NCBI GenBank assembly: GCA_009692615.1
Contig: SHYW01000013.1
Location: 1 to 62,852, forward strand
Source of the DNA: Deltaproteobacteria bacterium
Lineage (GTDB): Bacteria; Desulfobacterota; Binatia; UBA9968
Length of the DNA stretch: 62,852 nucleotides
Direction of reading: 5' to 3'
Shown here: positions 16,688-25,032 of the stretch, one piece after another
How positions within the stretch are numbered: position 1 is the first letter of the stretch
How the letters are laid out: each line of letters starts with the position of its first letter
Notes under the pieces: model-generated
The model's input: only the letters and a program-made list of their open reading frames with translations
What the model was told of the DNA's origin: nothing
Databases searched by the model: none
Made by a program: the position numbers and the translations under genes

Positions 16688-17884
16688 CTAACCGGACAGC
16701 TGCACCAACTCGCTGGTGTAAAGGCGATAGATTTCCCAACATATTAACATCAGCAACGGCTGAATCGGGTTGATCGGCAAGCTACCGGGAAAGATCAGCA
16801 AGAAGTAGGGAATGAAGTAAAGCAGCAACAGCGATATCTTATAATAAGATGAGAGTTCGTCGCTGTACGGATAGAGCAACAAGATCGGCACCGCCAGCAG
16901 CAGCAGGTCGTAAACGAAGCCGTGATGCATGAGCAGCAACGTGGCGGTCATCAGCATCGCCCACTGGAAATCGAAGGCATTAGATGTTGTCGGCACCGAT
17001 TGTCGACAAACTCGCCACAACCAATAAATCACCAATAGCGATATCGACAGGGTCGCAACGATCGCAGCTAAGTGCGGCAAGAGCGAGCGGAAAAATCCGT
17101 ACAGCGTGATGTAGTGCGACAACGGTTGCGTCAAGGTGACGATGCGGCGTGACTGTTCGGCGACCGCTTCGATGTACGCCGGGTAAGAGCCGAAAGAGAA
17201 CAGCCAACCGCCGGCGACGATCAGCAGCAGGCAAGAACTAGCGATGCCGAGGAGGCCGGCCCACATTTTTCTTAGCGCCAGCAGCGGCAACAGCACCATT
17301 AAGTATTGCGCCCGGTAGGAGAGAAAGCCCAGGACAAATCCTGCCCAGTAAAGCCGCTCGCGCTTGATCAGAACAAAGGCGAGAGCCCAAAGAAAAAGCA
17401 CAACCGCCGTCGTTTGCCCCGTGGATATCAGCCAGTAGAGCACCGGCGCCGCGTAGATGACGGCCAAGTCCACGCGCAGCGATGGTAGCCGCGCCGGATC
17501 GAGACGAACGATCGACAGCACCGATAGACAACTGAGAACGACAGTGAACGCGGCCCACAGCCAATAAGCCCCAGCATAAGAAAGTGCGCTGAGCAGCATT
17601 AAAAGAATCGTAAAGAAGGGCGCGTGCAGATACGGCCAGTGCACGCCGCGGCGCGCGCCGGGGCTGAACTGTTTTTGCAATTCGCGTTGCGCCGCGGCGT
17701 CGTAAAGTTTTTCGGGATGATCGCGCGCTAATAGTGCCGCCGAGTAGAACTGCACGAAATCGGCGCCGGGAGTTTCACGGAAGCTCGGAACGTGAACTTA
17801 AGCGGCAACGATGACTAGGTTGGTCAGCGCAGATAATACCAAGGCGTAAACGAAAATGCGTTTCGCTATGAGCCAAGCGAGCAT
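16688..17884 (-). pseudogene. GT87/DUF2029-like membrane glycosyltransferase with in-frame TAA
   Basis: About 398 residues of polytopic membrane protein with eight or more hydrophobic segments. After a first helix (MLAWLIAKRIFVYALVLSAL) the frame meets TAA at 17798-17800, then continues without shift as VHVPSFRETPGADFVQFYSA. The loop DFVQFYSAALLARDHPEKLYD is typical of GT87-like enzymes, which use polyprenyl-phosphate sugars at the membrane. The ATG at 17884 lies five bases after the asparaginase stop with GGAG upstream. A shorter product could start at a GTG at 17755 but would lack the first helix. Single nonsense mutation or sequencing error is the simplest reading. Confidence 0.65.
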
Positions 17885-17889
17885 GCGCC

Positions 17890-18747
17890 TTAGCTCTCCA
17901 CCACAATCGCCGTGTCGGCGGTGATCGCGCATACCGGCATATGCGTGGTGTTGCGCGCGAAACCGATCTTGCCTGAGCTATCGATCAGAATAATACCGCC
18001 GGTGCTGCTTAGCTTCGCCGCAAGTTCGGCGATCACATGAACGGCGGCATTCTGCGCATCGTTACCATTGCGCAAAAAATCCACCGCGGTTTTCGCCAGC
18101 ACCAAGCGCATGATCGCTTCGCCGTAACCGGTGCACGACGCCGCGCCATAATTATCCGCATAAGTGCCGCAACCGATCAACGGCGAATCGCCGACACGGC
18201 CGGGCAGTTTGTTGAAGATCCCACCGGTTGACGTCGCCACTGCAAGCTTGCCGCCGGCATCGAAGGCGACGCAGCCCACCGTGCCGTGCTTGGCGTCCCA
18301 GCGAATCTTCTCACTTGCGACAATCAAGGCATCGGGATCGCATTCAGGAAACCCGATCCCGCGCGCGAATCGCAATGCGCCGGCCCCCGCCAGCATGACA
18401 TGACGGCCGTCCTCTAAAACGCGGCGCGCCAGCTTGATCGGATTCTTAATTCCAGAAACAGCCGCCACCGCTCCCGCTCGAAGCGATTGTCCTTCCATGA
18501 TCGCCGCGTCCATCTCGACGTTGCCAAGACTGTTTAGCGTCGACCCGGTGCCGGCGTTGAACAGCGGATTGTCTTCGAGCACAACCACCGCCGCTTCGGC
18601 GGCATCAAGCGCAGTGCCTCCAGCGACAAGAATTTTCCAGCCGGCCAACGCCGCCGCTTTGCAGCCGTTGAGCCGCGCGACGAGACTATCGTCTTTAATC
18701 GGCCCAGCGCCGCCGTGGACAATGATCGAAGGTTGAAATGATGCCAT
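17890..18747 (-). CDS. Plant-type L-asparaginase/isoaspartyl peptidase (Ntn hydrolase)
   Basis: A 285-residue precursor of the Ntn-hydrolase asparaginase family, which hydrolyses asparagine or beta-aspartyl peptides in the cytoplasm. IIVHGGAG lies at the N-terminus; NPLFNAGTGS and MDAAIMEG follow. The autocleavage site is KHG-TVGCVA with nucleophile T156, and GRVGDSPLIGCGTYAD and TGYGE complete the active-site regions. It should mature into alpha and beta chains. The start at 18747 gives a normal N-terminus with GGAAGAAAC upstream; a longer frame starts in a repeat. The broken glycosyltransferase follows directly. Substrate could also be another amide. Confidence 0.9.
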   Translation of the reverse strand: MASFQPSIIVHGGAGPIKDDSLVARLNGCKAAALAGWKILVAGGTALDAAEAAVVVLEDNPLFNAGTGSTLNSLGNVEMDAAIMEGQSLRAGAVAAVSGIKNPIKLARRVLEDGRHVMLAGAGALRFARGIGFPECDPDALIVASEKIRWDAKHGTVGCVAFDAGGKLAVATSTGGIFNKLPGRVGDSPLIGCGTYADNYGAASCTGYGEAIMRLVLAKTAVDFLRNGNDAQNAAVHVIAELAAKLSSTGGIILIDSSGKIGFARNTTHMPVCAITADTAIVVES

Positions 18748-18782
18748 GCCTGTTTCTTCCAGCTCGATAAGAAAATGCGATC

Positions 18783-18846
18783 TCACCACGAAGGACACGA
18801 AGGTTTCGGATAATTAATATTCCGAACTTCGTGCCCTTCGTGGTGA
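18783..18846. repeat. Palindromic repeat, CACCACGAAGGACACGAAGG type
   Basis: TCACCACGAAGGACACGAAG at the left is complementary to CTTCGTGCCCTTCGTGGTGA at the right, with a TTCGGATAATTAATATTCCGAA core that is itself a palindrome. It lies upstream of the asparaginase gene. Confidence 0.72.
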
Positions 18847-18866
18847 ATAATTCTTCGCTGCTTCAC

Positions 18867-19493
18867 TTACGCAAGCTCTCGCAGCACCGCCCGGCACGGC
18901 GCGCCGTCGGAGCCGGCGAGCTTCACCGGCGGACAAAATAATTCGTAGCGCCCCGGCGGCACTTCGGAGAGATCGACGCCTTCGAGCAAGATCACGCCGT
19001 GATCGAGAAAGGCGCGATGCACCGCCACTTGCTCGTTGGCACCGGCGGCGGAAAGATAATCCAATCCCACTAACTTCACACCCAGATCGACCAGCGCCTT
19101 GGCACCGTCGACAGAAAACGGCGCGAAGCTCGCATCGTACACGCCTTTTTTTAGCAACTGCGAATTGCGCGTCTTGAACAACACCCGCGTCTCACCAATG
19201 AGATTCGCCTTGGCGACATCGGCGGCGGTGATATGCGTGCCGGGCTCGGCGGCGCACACGCGCGCCGGACCGATGAAGGTTTCCAGCGGCAGCGCTTCGA
19301 TGGTGATGCCGTCGGGCAAGAAATGAAACGGCGCGTCGACATGAGTGCCGGCATGAACGCTGGTATGAATCGACGACGAATTGTTGGTGTCGCCCTTGCT
19401 TATGCGTTTGCGCCCGATCAGTTCCAACGGCTGCGCCGTCACCCAGCGAATCGATTCCGGCGAAAGCGTCAAAGAAATATCATAGAGTTTCAC
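18867..19493 (-). CDS. Cyclase family protein (kynurenine formamidase-like)
   Basis: A 208-residue metal-dependent hydrolase of the cyclase family. The metal motif HAGTHVDAPFHF lies at about residues 47-58, preceded by SIHTSVHAG; the C-terminal half has VGLDYLSA and a late ILLEGVDL, as in bacterial kynurenine formamidases and isatin hydrolases. These enzymes open formamides, lactams or esters of aromatic amines. The start is a GTG at 19493 preceded by GGAGGTGATGCT. It is upstream of the asparaginase on the same strand with a palindromic repeat between them. Confidence 0.87.
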   Translation of the reverse strand: MKLYDISLTLSPESIRWVTAQPLELIGRKRISKGDTNNSSSIHTSVHAGTHVDAPFHFLPDGITIEALPLETFIGPARVCAAEPGTHITAADVAKANLIGETRVLFKTRNSQLLKKGVYDASFAPFSVDGAKALVDLGVKLVGLDYLSAAGANEQVAVHRAFLDHGVILLEGVDLSEVPPGRYELFCPPVKLAGSDGAPCRAVLRELA

Positions 19494-19551
19494 AGCATCA
19501 CCTCCGTCAATCGATCTTATGCGAGCTGATGATTACTGACAAGCAGCCGAA

Positions 19552-19571
19552 GGGCAAGGCACGCCTTGCCC
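19552..19571. repeat. Hairpin GGGCAAGGC-AC-GCCTTGCCC
   Basis: A perfect 9-bp stem with a 2-base loop, followed by CTAC. It belongs to the GGGC...GCCCCTAC hairpin group and lies between the EamA transporter and the cyclase. The surrounding 150 bases hold no gene. Confidence 0.5.
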
Positions 19572-19658
19572 CTACAAGTCTAATTCCGATTTTGCGTCCT
19601 TTGCGGTGAACATTCCGAAGCAGAGCTAAGGCCGATCGCGACCGGCCCCTACAGCGAA

Positions 19659-20534
19659 TCATCGGCCCAAATGAATCGCGAAATTTCCCGCGACCACGCT
19701 GACGATGCCGGCGACAATTTTCCAGTTGACCGCTTCGACATCGCGGAGAAAAATCCCCGCGAAGACCAGCGACCAGATCGGGTAGCTCGCGGCGATCGGC
19801 GCGACGATGACGACACGTCCCATACTGATCGCCGTGATGATACAGAGAATCGACACTGTCTCGGATAATCCAGTAATCAAAAAAGGCCACAGCGCGCCGC
19901 GATCCCACACCAACCGTTGGGAGCGCGGCGACAGCGCGAGATAAATCAGAAAGCCGCCCAACGACACCAAACCCATCAGCGCCGAGAAAAACAGCGGCTC
20001 ATGGGCCATCGTCAGCACGTAGCGGCGGATCGGATGATTCATACCGGTGAGGCACGCCGCGCCAATGGGCAGCAGCAAATGCCAACGACGAAAGCTCGCC
20101 ACCTGCCGTTCGGGTTTCCAAGAAACCAGCACGATGCCGATAACCACGAGAATCGTGCCGAGCACGATCAGCGCCGAAGTCTGCTCGCCGAGAATTGTTA
20201 CCGCGAGGGTGGCGCTGATCAGCGGGCTCACCGATTGCAGCGTCGCGCTGCGCGATGCGCCGATCTTTTCCACGCCGGTATAAGCAAACAGCCGCACGCC
20301 CAACTGAAAGATACCCACCAGCGTGAACAGCGCGATCGCCGTCAACGGCACCGCATGAACCCCGCCGGTGACGAAAACCGCGCTCCACAAGAGAACGTTC
20401 TGCATGAGAATCGACACCAACGTGACGGTGGTCGGCGTCGAATAGCGCATCCCCGCCCGCGCCGAAACCAGCGCCGAGGCGTAGAAGACCGAAGTGATGA
20501 GAGCAAGAATTTGCGCCGTCGCGTCGGAAGTCAT
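19659..20534 (-). CDS. EamA/DMT family membrane transporter
   Basis: A 291-residue integral membrane protein with about ten hydrophobic helices arranged as two EamA repeats. The first repeat has SARAGMRYSTPTTVTL and the conserved VEKIGASRSATLQSVSPLISATLAVTILGE end; the second closes with IAASYPIWSLVFAGIFLRDVE. DMT proteins export or import small metabolites in the inner membrane; the substrate is not predictable. A palindromic repeat lies upstream. Confidence 0.85.
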   Translation of the reverse strand: MTSDATAQILALITSVFYASALVSARAGMRYSTPTTVTLVSILMQNVLLWSAVFVTGGVHAVPLTAIALFTLVGIFQLGVRLFAYTGVEKIGASRSATLQSVSPLISATLAVTILGEQTSALIVLGTILVVIGIVLVSWKPERQVASFRRWHLLLPIGAACLTGMNHPIRRYVLTMAHEPLFFSALMGLVSLGGFLIYLALSPRSQRLVWDRGALWPFLITGLSETVSILCIITAISMGRVVIVAPIAASYPIWSLVFAGIFLRDVEAVNWKIVAGIVSVVAGNFAIHLGR

Positions 20535-20592
20535 GTCAAAGCAAGATCCTAAACCGAAGCGTAATCGCGACAGCTAAGTGAGAAAGTCCGTC

Positions 20593-20673
20593 CTCACCAC
20601 GAAGATCACGAAGGACACGAAGGGTTCGGATAATTTAAACTCCGAACTTTGTGCTCTTCGTGTCCTTCGTGGG
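20593..20673. repeat. Palindromic repeat, CACCACGAAGATCACGAAGG type
   Basis: CTCACCACGAAGATCACGAA and TTCGTGTCCTTCGTGGGGA form the arms; inside, GGTTCGGATAATTTAAACTCCGAAC is a second palindrome. It lies between the EamA transporter and an SBP gene. Confidence 0.7.
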
Positions 20674-20734
20674 GAAAGTTCTCTTTCTTATTTGGTTGCG
20701 GCTGTGCCGCGCTAGGCCCTTTGCGGCTAATTTC

Positions 20735-21841
20735 TTATTTCAGAATTTCCTGCAACAGTTTCTGCACCGGTTCCGGATCGAGAAATCCAATCACCTGATA
20801 CTCCCGCCCTGCGGCGCGTTTCCCATCCGTCAAGACATCGTCTTTCGAAATATCGATGCGCATCGAATCCGACGCTTCCACTTCCTTCACGTTCATCACT
20901 TTCTGCCAAACGCTCTGGCCTTCGCGCGACAGATACCAGTTGATGAACAGCTTGGCAGCATTCGGATGCGGCGCGCGGTTGATCAGCGCCAAGACACTGC
21001 TGCCGCCGCCACCGATGGTTCCGCCTTCTTTCAATTTCTCCGGAGGAATGTCTTCGACCGGCAGCCCTTGCTTCGCGGCTTTGTCGATCTCCCGGCACAA
21101 ATGACACAGCGGAAACTTTCCGGTCGCGAGCCAATTGGTCCCCTGTCGGCGGTCTCGGAATAGCGTGATGTCGGTTTCCGTATAAAGCCGCCGCACGAAA
21201 TCGGTGCCGAGTCCCGGACGATGATAAAGAATCAACACCGGCGTCAACAATGCCGCGCCGCGCGGGTCTTGGCCGAGCAGTTTTCCCTTCCATTTCGGCT
21301 GCAATAAATCCCAGTACGACTTGATCTCGTCCGGATTCATCAGCTTGGTGTTGTAGGACAGCCCGGTGGTCACGATGGTGCCTTCGAACATGAAAATATA
21401 TTTGTTCTCCGGATCGGCGTACCAATGTTTGCCGCCGTACCACTTCGACGTATCCGTGACTTCGGGAAGTATAAATGTCGACGCGATGGGATCGAGAATC
21501 TTGTTGAGATAGAGCATGCGCGGCCCGTTGGGCCCGCTGGCCGTCAAGTCAGCGAGATACTTATCCGCCCGCCGCTCCGCGACGATCCGGGTCATCATGT
21601 CGGCGGCGCGTCCACTCGCGGAAGTGATTTTGATGAATGGAAACTCTCTGTTGAACGCCGCGATAATATCCGGATGGGTAATCTCCTGCCCGCCGTAGAG
21701 CGAAACCTGCCCTTCTTTCCTCGCCTCTTCGATGGTCTTTTGCCATTCTCCTTTCCACCGCGGCGCGTCTGCCGCATGCGCAGCAGACACAAACACCAAA
21801 ACAAGGCCGACCATCACAAGGATAAGGACTTTGCTATTCAT
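20735..21841 (-). CDS. Extracellular solute-binding protein, family 1 (iron-type)
   Basis: A 368-residue exported binding protein; the signal peptide MNSKVLILVMVGLVLVFVSA ends at AHA. The mature chain shows the pattern shared by the iron-type SBPs here: WQKTIEEARKEGQVSLYGG, AERRADKYLADL, EIKSYWDLLQPKWKGKL and NRAPHPNAAKLFINWYLSREGQ. It lacks an obvious tyrosine iron site, so the ligand may be an organic acid. A CHLC motif appears in the central cleft region, like CFFC in two paralogues at 27693 and 28922. No permease or ATPase adjoins. Confidence 0.86.
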   Translation of the reverse strand: MNSKVLILVMVGLVLVFVSAAHAADAPRWKGEWQKTIEEARKEGQVSLYGGQEITHPDIIAAFNREFPFIKITSASGRAADMMTRIVAERRADKYLADLTASGPNGPRMLYLNKILDPIASTFILPEVTDTSKWYGGKHWYADPENKYIFMFEGTIVTTGLSYNTKLMNPDEIKSYWDLLQPKWKGKLLGQDPRGAALLTPVLILYHRPGLGTDFVRRLYTETDITLFRDRRQGTNWLATGKFPLCHLCREIDKAAKQGLPVEDIPPEKLKEGGTIGGGGSSVLALINRAPHPNAAKLFINWYLSREGQSVWQKVMNVKEVEASDSMRIDISKDDVLTDGKRAAGREYQVIGFLDPEPVQKLLQEILK

Positions 21842-21868
21842 TCTTTTTCCAGGCTGATGCCTGTTGCC

Positions 21869-21928
21869 TCATTTAATCACCTCACCCGCCCGCGTCAGCA
21901 CCGTCGGCAGAACCGTTGGACCGATCCG
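21869..21928 (-). pseudogene. C-terminal remnant of a TrpX-type SBP
   Basis: Nineteen codons ending in TGA read RIGPTVLPTVLTRAGEVIK, which lines up with the last residues of the intact SBP at 22808 (IGVTVPPNVLVRADRVIR). A stop lies immediately upstream in frame, so only the tail of a former duplicate remains. The toxin-antitoxin pair sits between this remnant and the intact gene. Confidence 0.4.
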
Positions 21929-21968
21929 TCAAGTGGGTGCGCGGTGCGGCGCGATCGAGATACTACCC

Positions 21969-22333
21969 CTACAGGGCAAGCTTATTGGCAAGGGCTTCGA
22001 GGAGTGGAAGGTAACGGCGCAGCCGCCCATAAACTGCCTTGGCCAGCTCCTCGTCGTAGGTGTGCGAGGTTTGATTGCGATCGGCTAACATCGCCAGCCA
22101 GTCCCGTTCGTCCACGACCCAAGAGGCTTTGAATGCCAGCGTCAAGCAACTCTTGGGAGACTGGCAATCTAGGCCCTCGTCCCTGGCCGCTCTTGAATTG
22201 CTTTCCAAGCCAGTTCGAAACAGAACTCAAACCGCTGGATGGCCGCGTCGCGACTCACATCGTTTTCCGGCTGCGCCAACACGTCGCGCAACCGGGTGAT
22301 CGCCGAAGTTAACGCTTGGCGGCGCGTGGTCAC
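21969..22333 (-). pseudogene. HepT-like HEPN toxin (HI0074 family), frameshifted
   Basis: Two overlapping frames together make one HEPN protein. The first starts with GTG at 22333, runs through RDAAIQRFEFCFELAWKAIQE and stops at 22169. The second (22208 to 21969) carries GLDCQSPKSCLTLAFKA, the RX4H motif in DRNQTSHTYDEEL and YLPLLEALANK. A single-base loss around 22185-22200 explains the break. Intact HepT is an RNase-like toxin neutralised by AMPylation from its MNT partner. Its GTG start overlaps the MntA stop by four bases. An assembly error is possible. Confidence 0.7.
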
Positions 22334-22671
22334 AGACGTTCTCCGTATTTAAGAACTTCCTCACGCAAGCCGGCACCGGCCGAGCTAAGATCCACAAGGT
22401 CGATCTGGTAAAGCGTCGCGATATCATCCACGGCATCGTGCAACAGAGCCATACGCTCTGGTGCAATAGGAGTTCCGATCGAGATCGCCAGATCGATGTC
22501 CGAGTGAGCCAACGCTTTGCGCCGGGGCCAAGAGCCAAACCAGATCACCTCCGTGCTCTCGCCGAAAAGCGATCTCGCAAGTCTCGCGACCTCGCGCGCG
22601 ATTTCAAGCGGACGAGCAACGTCGGTTTGGCTACCAAGAGCTTCGCGCACCATCTGTCTTTTTACCTTCAA
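22330..22671 (-). CDS. MNT-type nucleotidyltransferase antitoxin (MntA-like)
   Basis: A 113-residue minimal nucleotidyltransferase. The catalytic motif GSWPRRKALAHSDIDLAI has GS at residues 46-47 and the metal-binding Asp pair at 58 and 60. MntA proteins AMPylate the HEPN toxin HepT in type VII toxin-antitoxin systems. The order MntA then HepT with a GTGA overlap is the canonical arrangement. The motif is intact while the toxin frame is broken, a state in which the antitoxin can persist harmlessly. Confidence 0.82.
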   Translation of the reverse strand: MKVKRQMVREALGSQTDVARPLEIAREVARLARSLFGESTEVIWFGSWPRRKALAHSDIDLAISIGTPIAPERMALLHDAVDDIATLYQIDLVDLSSAGAGLREEVLKYGERL

Positions 22672-22730
22672 GGTTTCTTAGTTTACCTATGCCCGGATGG
22701 CTGTCAATCGCTAATTTCGATCAGCCAAAA

Positions 22731-22776
22731 CCTGTCCTGAGCCCTTCGACTCACTCAGGATAAACTCCTGCGAAGG
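22731..22776. repeat. Degenerate CCTGTCCTGAGC...GCTCAGGA-type repeat
   Basis: CCTGTCCTGAGCCCTTCGAC followed by TCACTCAGGATAAACTCC resembles a widespread palindromic repeat with a CCTTCGAC core; the second arm is partly degraded. It fills the gap between MntA and the SBP at 22808. Confidence 0.4.
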
Positions 22777-22807
22777 ATCTCGATCCTAATAGTCTCACGC
22801 CTCTCGC

Positions 22808-23785
22808 CTATCGAATGACTCTGTCCGCCCGCACCAACACATTCGGCGGAACCGTCACGCCGATCTGCTTCGCCGTTTTCAAATTGACGACAAACTCGAA
22901 CTTCTGAGCCCGTTCCACCGGTAGTTCAGTCGGCTTTCTGCCTTTCAGGATCTTGTCGACGACGGTCGCGGAGCGCCGGCACAGATCGCCCACGTTGGCG
23001 CCGTAAGACAGCAAGCTTCCGGCGTCGGCAAAATGCGATCCACCCGCCGCGGTCGGCAGGCGCTTGCTTATTGCCAGCTCAAGGAGGCGCTGTCGGTTTT
23101 GGGAAAACATGGAACCTTCCGGGATCAAAAGCGCGTCGGTGCGGCCTTGGACCATGGCAACGAAAGCCTTGGCGAAGGCGTCGGGAGCGCTCGCCTCCAC
23201 GCGCTGAAGCCGCACCTTCAATGCGCGAGCTTCCGGTTCGATATTTTTGGGGATAATGGCGTGGCCAGGATCGTTGGAGTTAACTAGAACCGCCACACGG
23301 GAAGCCTTGGGTAGCGCTTCCTTTAGAATCTCTAGCCGTTTTTCGATGATCTCGGTGTCGCGCAACTCCATCCCTGTGATATTACCGCCAGGATGCGCCA
23401 AGCTGAACACGATCCCCTGTTCAACTAGATCGATGGAGACTCCGACGACGATGGGAATCGTCGCGGTCGCCTGTTTAGCCGTAAGGACGGCCGGAGGCGA
23501 GTGCGTCCAAATGACATCGGGCGCGCTTCGGACTAGCTGGGCAGCGACCTCACGGAGCCGCTCGGGCTTCGCCTCGCCGTAGCGAGATTCGATGAGGATG
23601 TTCCGCCCATCCACATAGTCCAATTCCCGCAACCCTTGTCGGAACCCAGCGGTGCAGACGCTCGAAGTAGAACCCGGCTCAAGAATCCCGAGTCTGGGGA
23701 TCTTTCCCCGCTGCTGCGCGTCGGCGAGATGGACGGAAGCCAGAATTATGATCGATAGTAGAGAAATGACGGTCTTTTTTTTCAT
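22808..23785 (-). CDS. ABC transporter SBP, TrpX/ABC_sub_bind family
   Basis: A 325-residue exported binding protein with signal peptide MKKKTVISLLSIIILASVHL ending at ADA. Family features are IPRLGILEPGSTSS, FRQGLRELDYVDGRNI, IWTHSPPAVLTAKQ, IPIVVGVSIDLVEQG and the C-terminal GVTVPPNVLVRADRVIR. Members bind tryptophan, tyrosine or other small organics for ABC import. GGAGAAGACCG precedes the ATG at 23785. It is last in a row of minus-strand SBPs and the UbiD gene, and a remnant of a duplicate lies downstream beyond the MntA/HepT pair. Confidence 0.87.
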   Translation of the reverse strand: MKKKTVISLLSIIILASVHLADAQQRGKIPRLGILEPGSTSSVCTAGFRQGLRELDYVDGRNILIESRYGEAKPERLREVAAQLVRSAPDVIWTHSPPAVLTAKQATATIPIVVGVSIDLVEQGIVFSLAHPGGNITGMELRDTEIIEKRLEILKEALPKASRVAVLVNSNDPGHAIIPKNIEPEARALKVRLQRVEASAPDAFAKAFVAMVQGRTDALLIPEGSMFSQNRQRLLELAISKRLPTAAGGSHFADAGSLLSYGANVGDLCRRSATVVDKILKGRKPTELPVERAQKFEFVVNLKTAKQIGVTVPPNVLVRADRVIR

Positions 23786-23815
23786 CGGTCTTCTCCGACA
23801 ATCCAAAATCTAAAA

Positions 23816-24955
23816 TTATTTCCTTCTCTGCTCCAACACTTCTTTGACGAACTTGGTGATCGGTGCCTGGTCCATCCATTCGGCGCGATCGACGAAGGGA
23901 TAGCGGTTCTCATCGGTGCCTTCGGGCCGGCGGTTGCCGCGCGGCACTTTGTCTTTGGGAATATCGACGCGCAACGAGTCCGGCCCTTCTTCCCCCGTCG
24001 TGAAAATTCGTTGATAGGCGATCTGTCCTTCGCGCGAGAGCAGCCAGTTGAGCCCGAGCTTCGCCGCGTTGGGATGCGGTGCTTTGTTGATCAGCGCCGC
24101 GCCGCCCGATCCCGCCGTGATGTACGCGCCTTCTTTCAAATGATCGGGATCGAACCAATTGACCGGCAATCCTTGGGTCTGCATGACGTCGATATCCATC
24201 CGTCCCACCGGCGCGAAAATCGAGATCGCGAACTTGCCGCCGGCCAGCCAGTCGCCCATCTGGCGCGTGTCGGTGCTGATGACGATATCGGTTTCAGTCA
24301 AAATGCGCCGGATAAATTCCGGGCCGAGGCTTTTGCTGTAGTAAAAAAACCGCATGGCATCGCCGCTGCCGCCCAGGGTCGGATCGTAGGCGACGATCTT
24401 GCCTTTCCATTTTGGATTGAGCAGATCCCAGTACGACTTCACTTCTTTGGCACTGACCAGCTTGGTGTTGTAGGCCACGACGATGCGCGTGCCGCCGTTC
24501 AAGTTGAGCAGATATTTATTCTCCGGATCGACGTAGTGATGTTTCTTTTGCCACCATTTCGACAGATCGGTCACCTCCGGCAGCACCAGCACCGCCGGGA
24601 TCGGATCGAGCGCCTTGGCTTTGTAAAAAACATTGTAGCCGGTCGTGAGACCATTCAAGTAAAGATCGGCAAGAAACTTGTCCGCGCGCCGTTCCGACAT
24701 CAACCGTTTCGCTACATCCGCGCCACGGCTAAACACACCGGTAATTTTTATCTCGGGATATTTTTTGTGAAACTCCCCGTAAAGCGGTTTAAAGTCCGGA
24801 CTACCGTAAATCGACAACTGCCCTTCCTTCTTCGCCGCCTCCACAGTCTTCTCCCAGTCAGCTTTCCAAGCGTCGCTCTGCGCGGCAAGCGCCGCAGCCA
24901 TGGCGAAAGAAAAGTAGATGGCGACAGCGAAAAACATTTGTTTGACGAATTTCAT
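23816..24955 (-). CDS. Extracellular solute-binding protein, family 1 (iron-type)
   Basis: A 379-residue exported binding protein with signal peptide MKFVKQMFFAVAIYFSFAMA. The body has WEKTVEAAKKEGQLSIYGSP, SERRADKFLADLYLNG, EVKSYWDLLNPKWKGKIVAYD and NKAPHPNAAKLGLNWLLSREGQ. The Cys pair found in three paralogues reads SIFAP here, so it is not conserved throughout. It lies 30 bases upstream of the TrpX-type SBP and about 80 bases after another iron-type SBP, in one probable transcription unit with UbiD. Confidence 0.86.
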   Translation of the reverse strand: MKFVKQMFFAVAIYFSFAMAAALAAQSDAWKADWEKTVEAAKKEGQLSIYGSPDFKPLYGEFHKKYPEIKITGVFSRGADVAKRLMSERRADKFLADLYLNGLTTGYNVFYKAKALDPIPAVLVLPEVTDLSKWWQKKHHYVDPENKYLLNLNGGTRIVVAYNTKLVSAKEVKSYWDLLNPKWKGKIVAYDPTLGGSGDAMRFFYYSKSLGPEFIRRILTETDIVISTDTRQMGDWLAGGKFAISIFAPVGRMDIDVMQTQGLPVNWFDPDHLKEGAYITAGSGGAALINKAPHPNAAKLGLNWLLSREGQIAYQRIFTTGEEGPDSLRVDIPKDKVPRGNRRPEGTDENRYPFVDRAEWMDQAPITKFVKEVLEQRRK

Positions 24956-25032
24956 TCGTTCTCCCGAAAAATCATCTTGCGGTGGGAAAGGGAGGCGGCC
25001 CCCTTACTCCTCACCCCTAACCCCTTACCCGA

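Noticed and set aside
14931-20673. Regularly spaced repeats as a CRISPR array
   Set aside because: Units are kilobases apart and palindromic, with genes between, and no cas genes are present.
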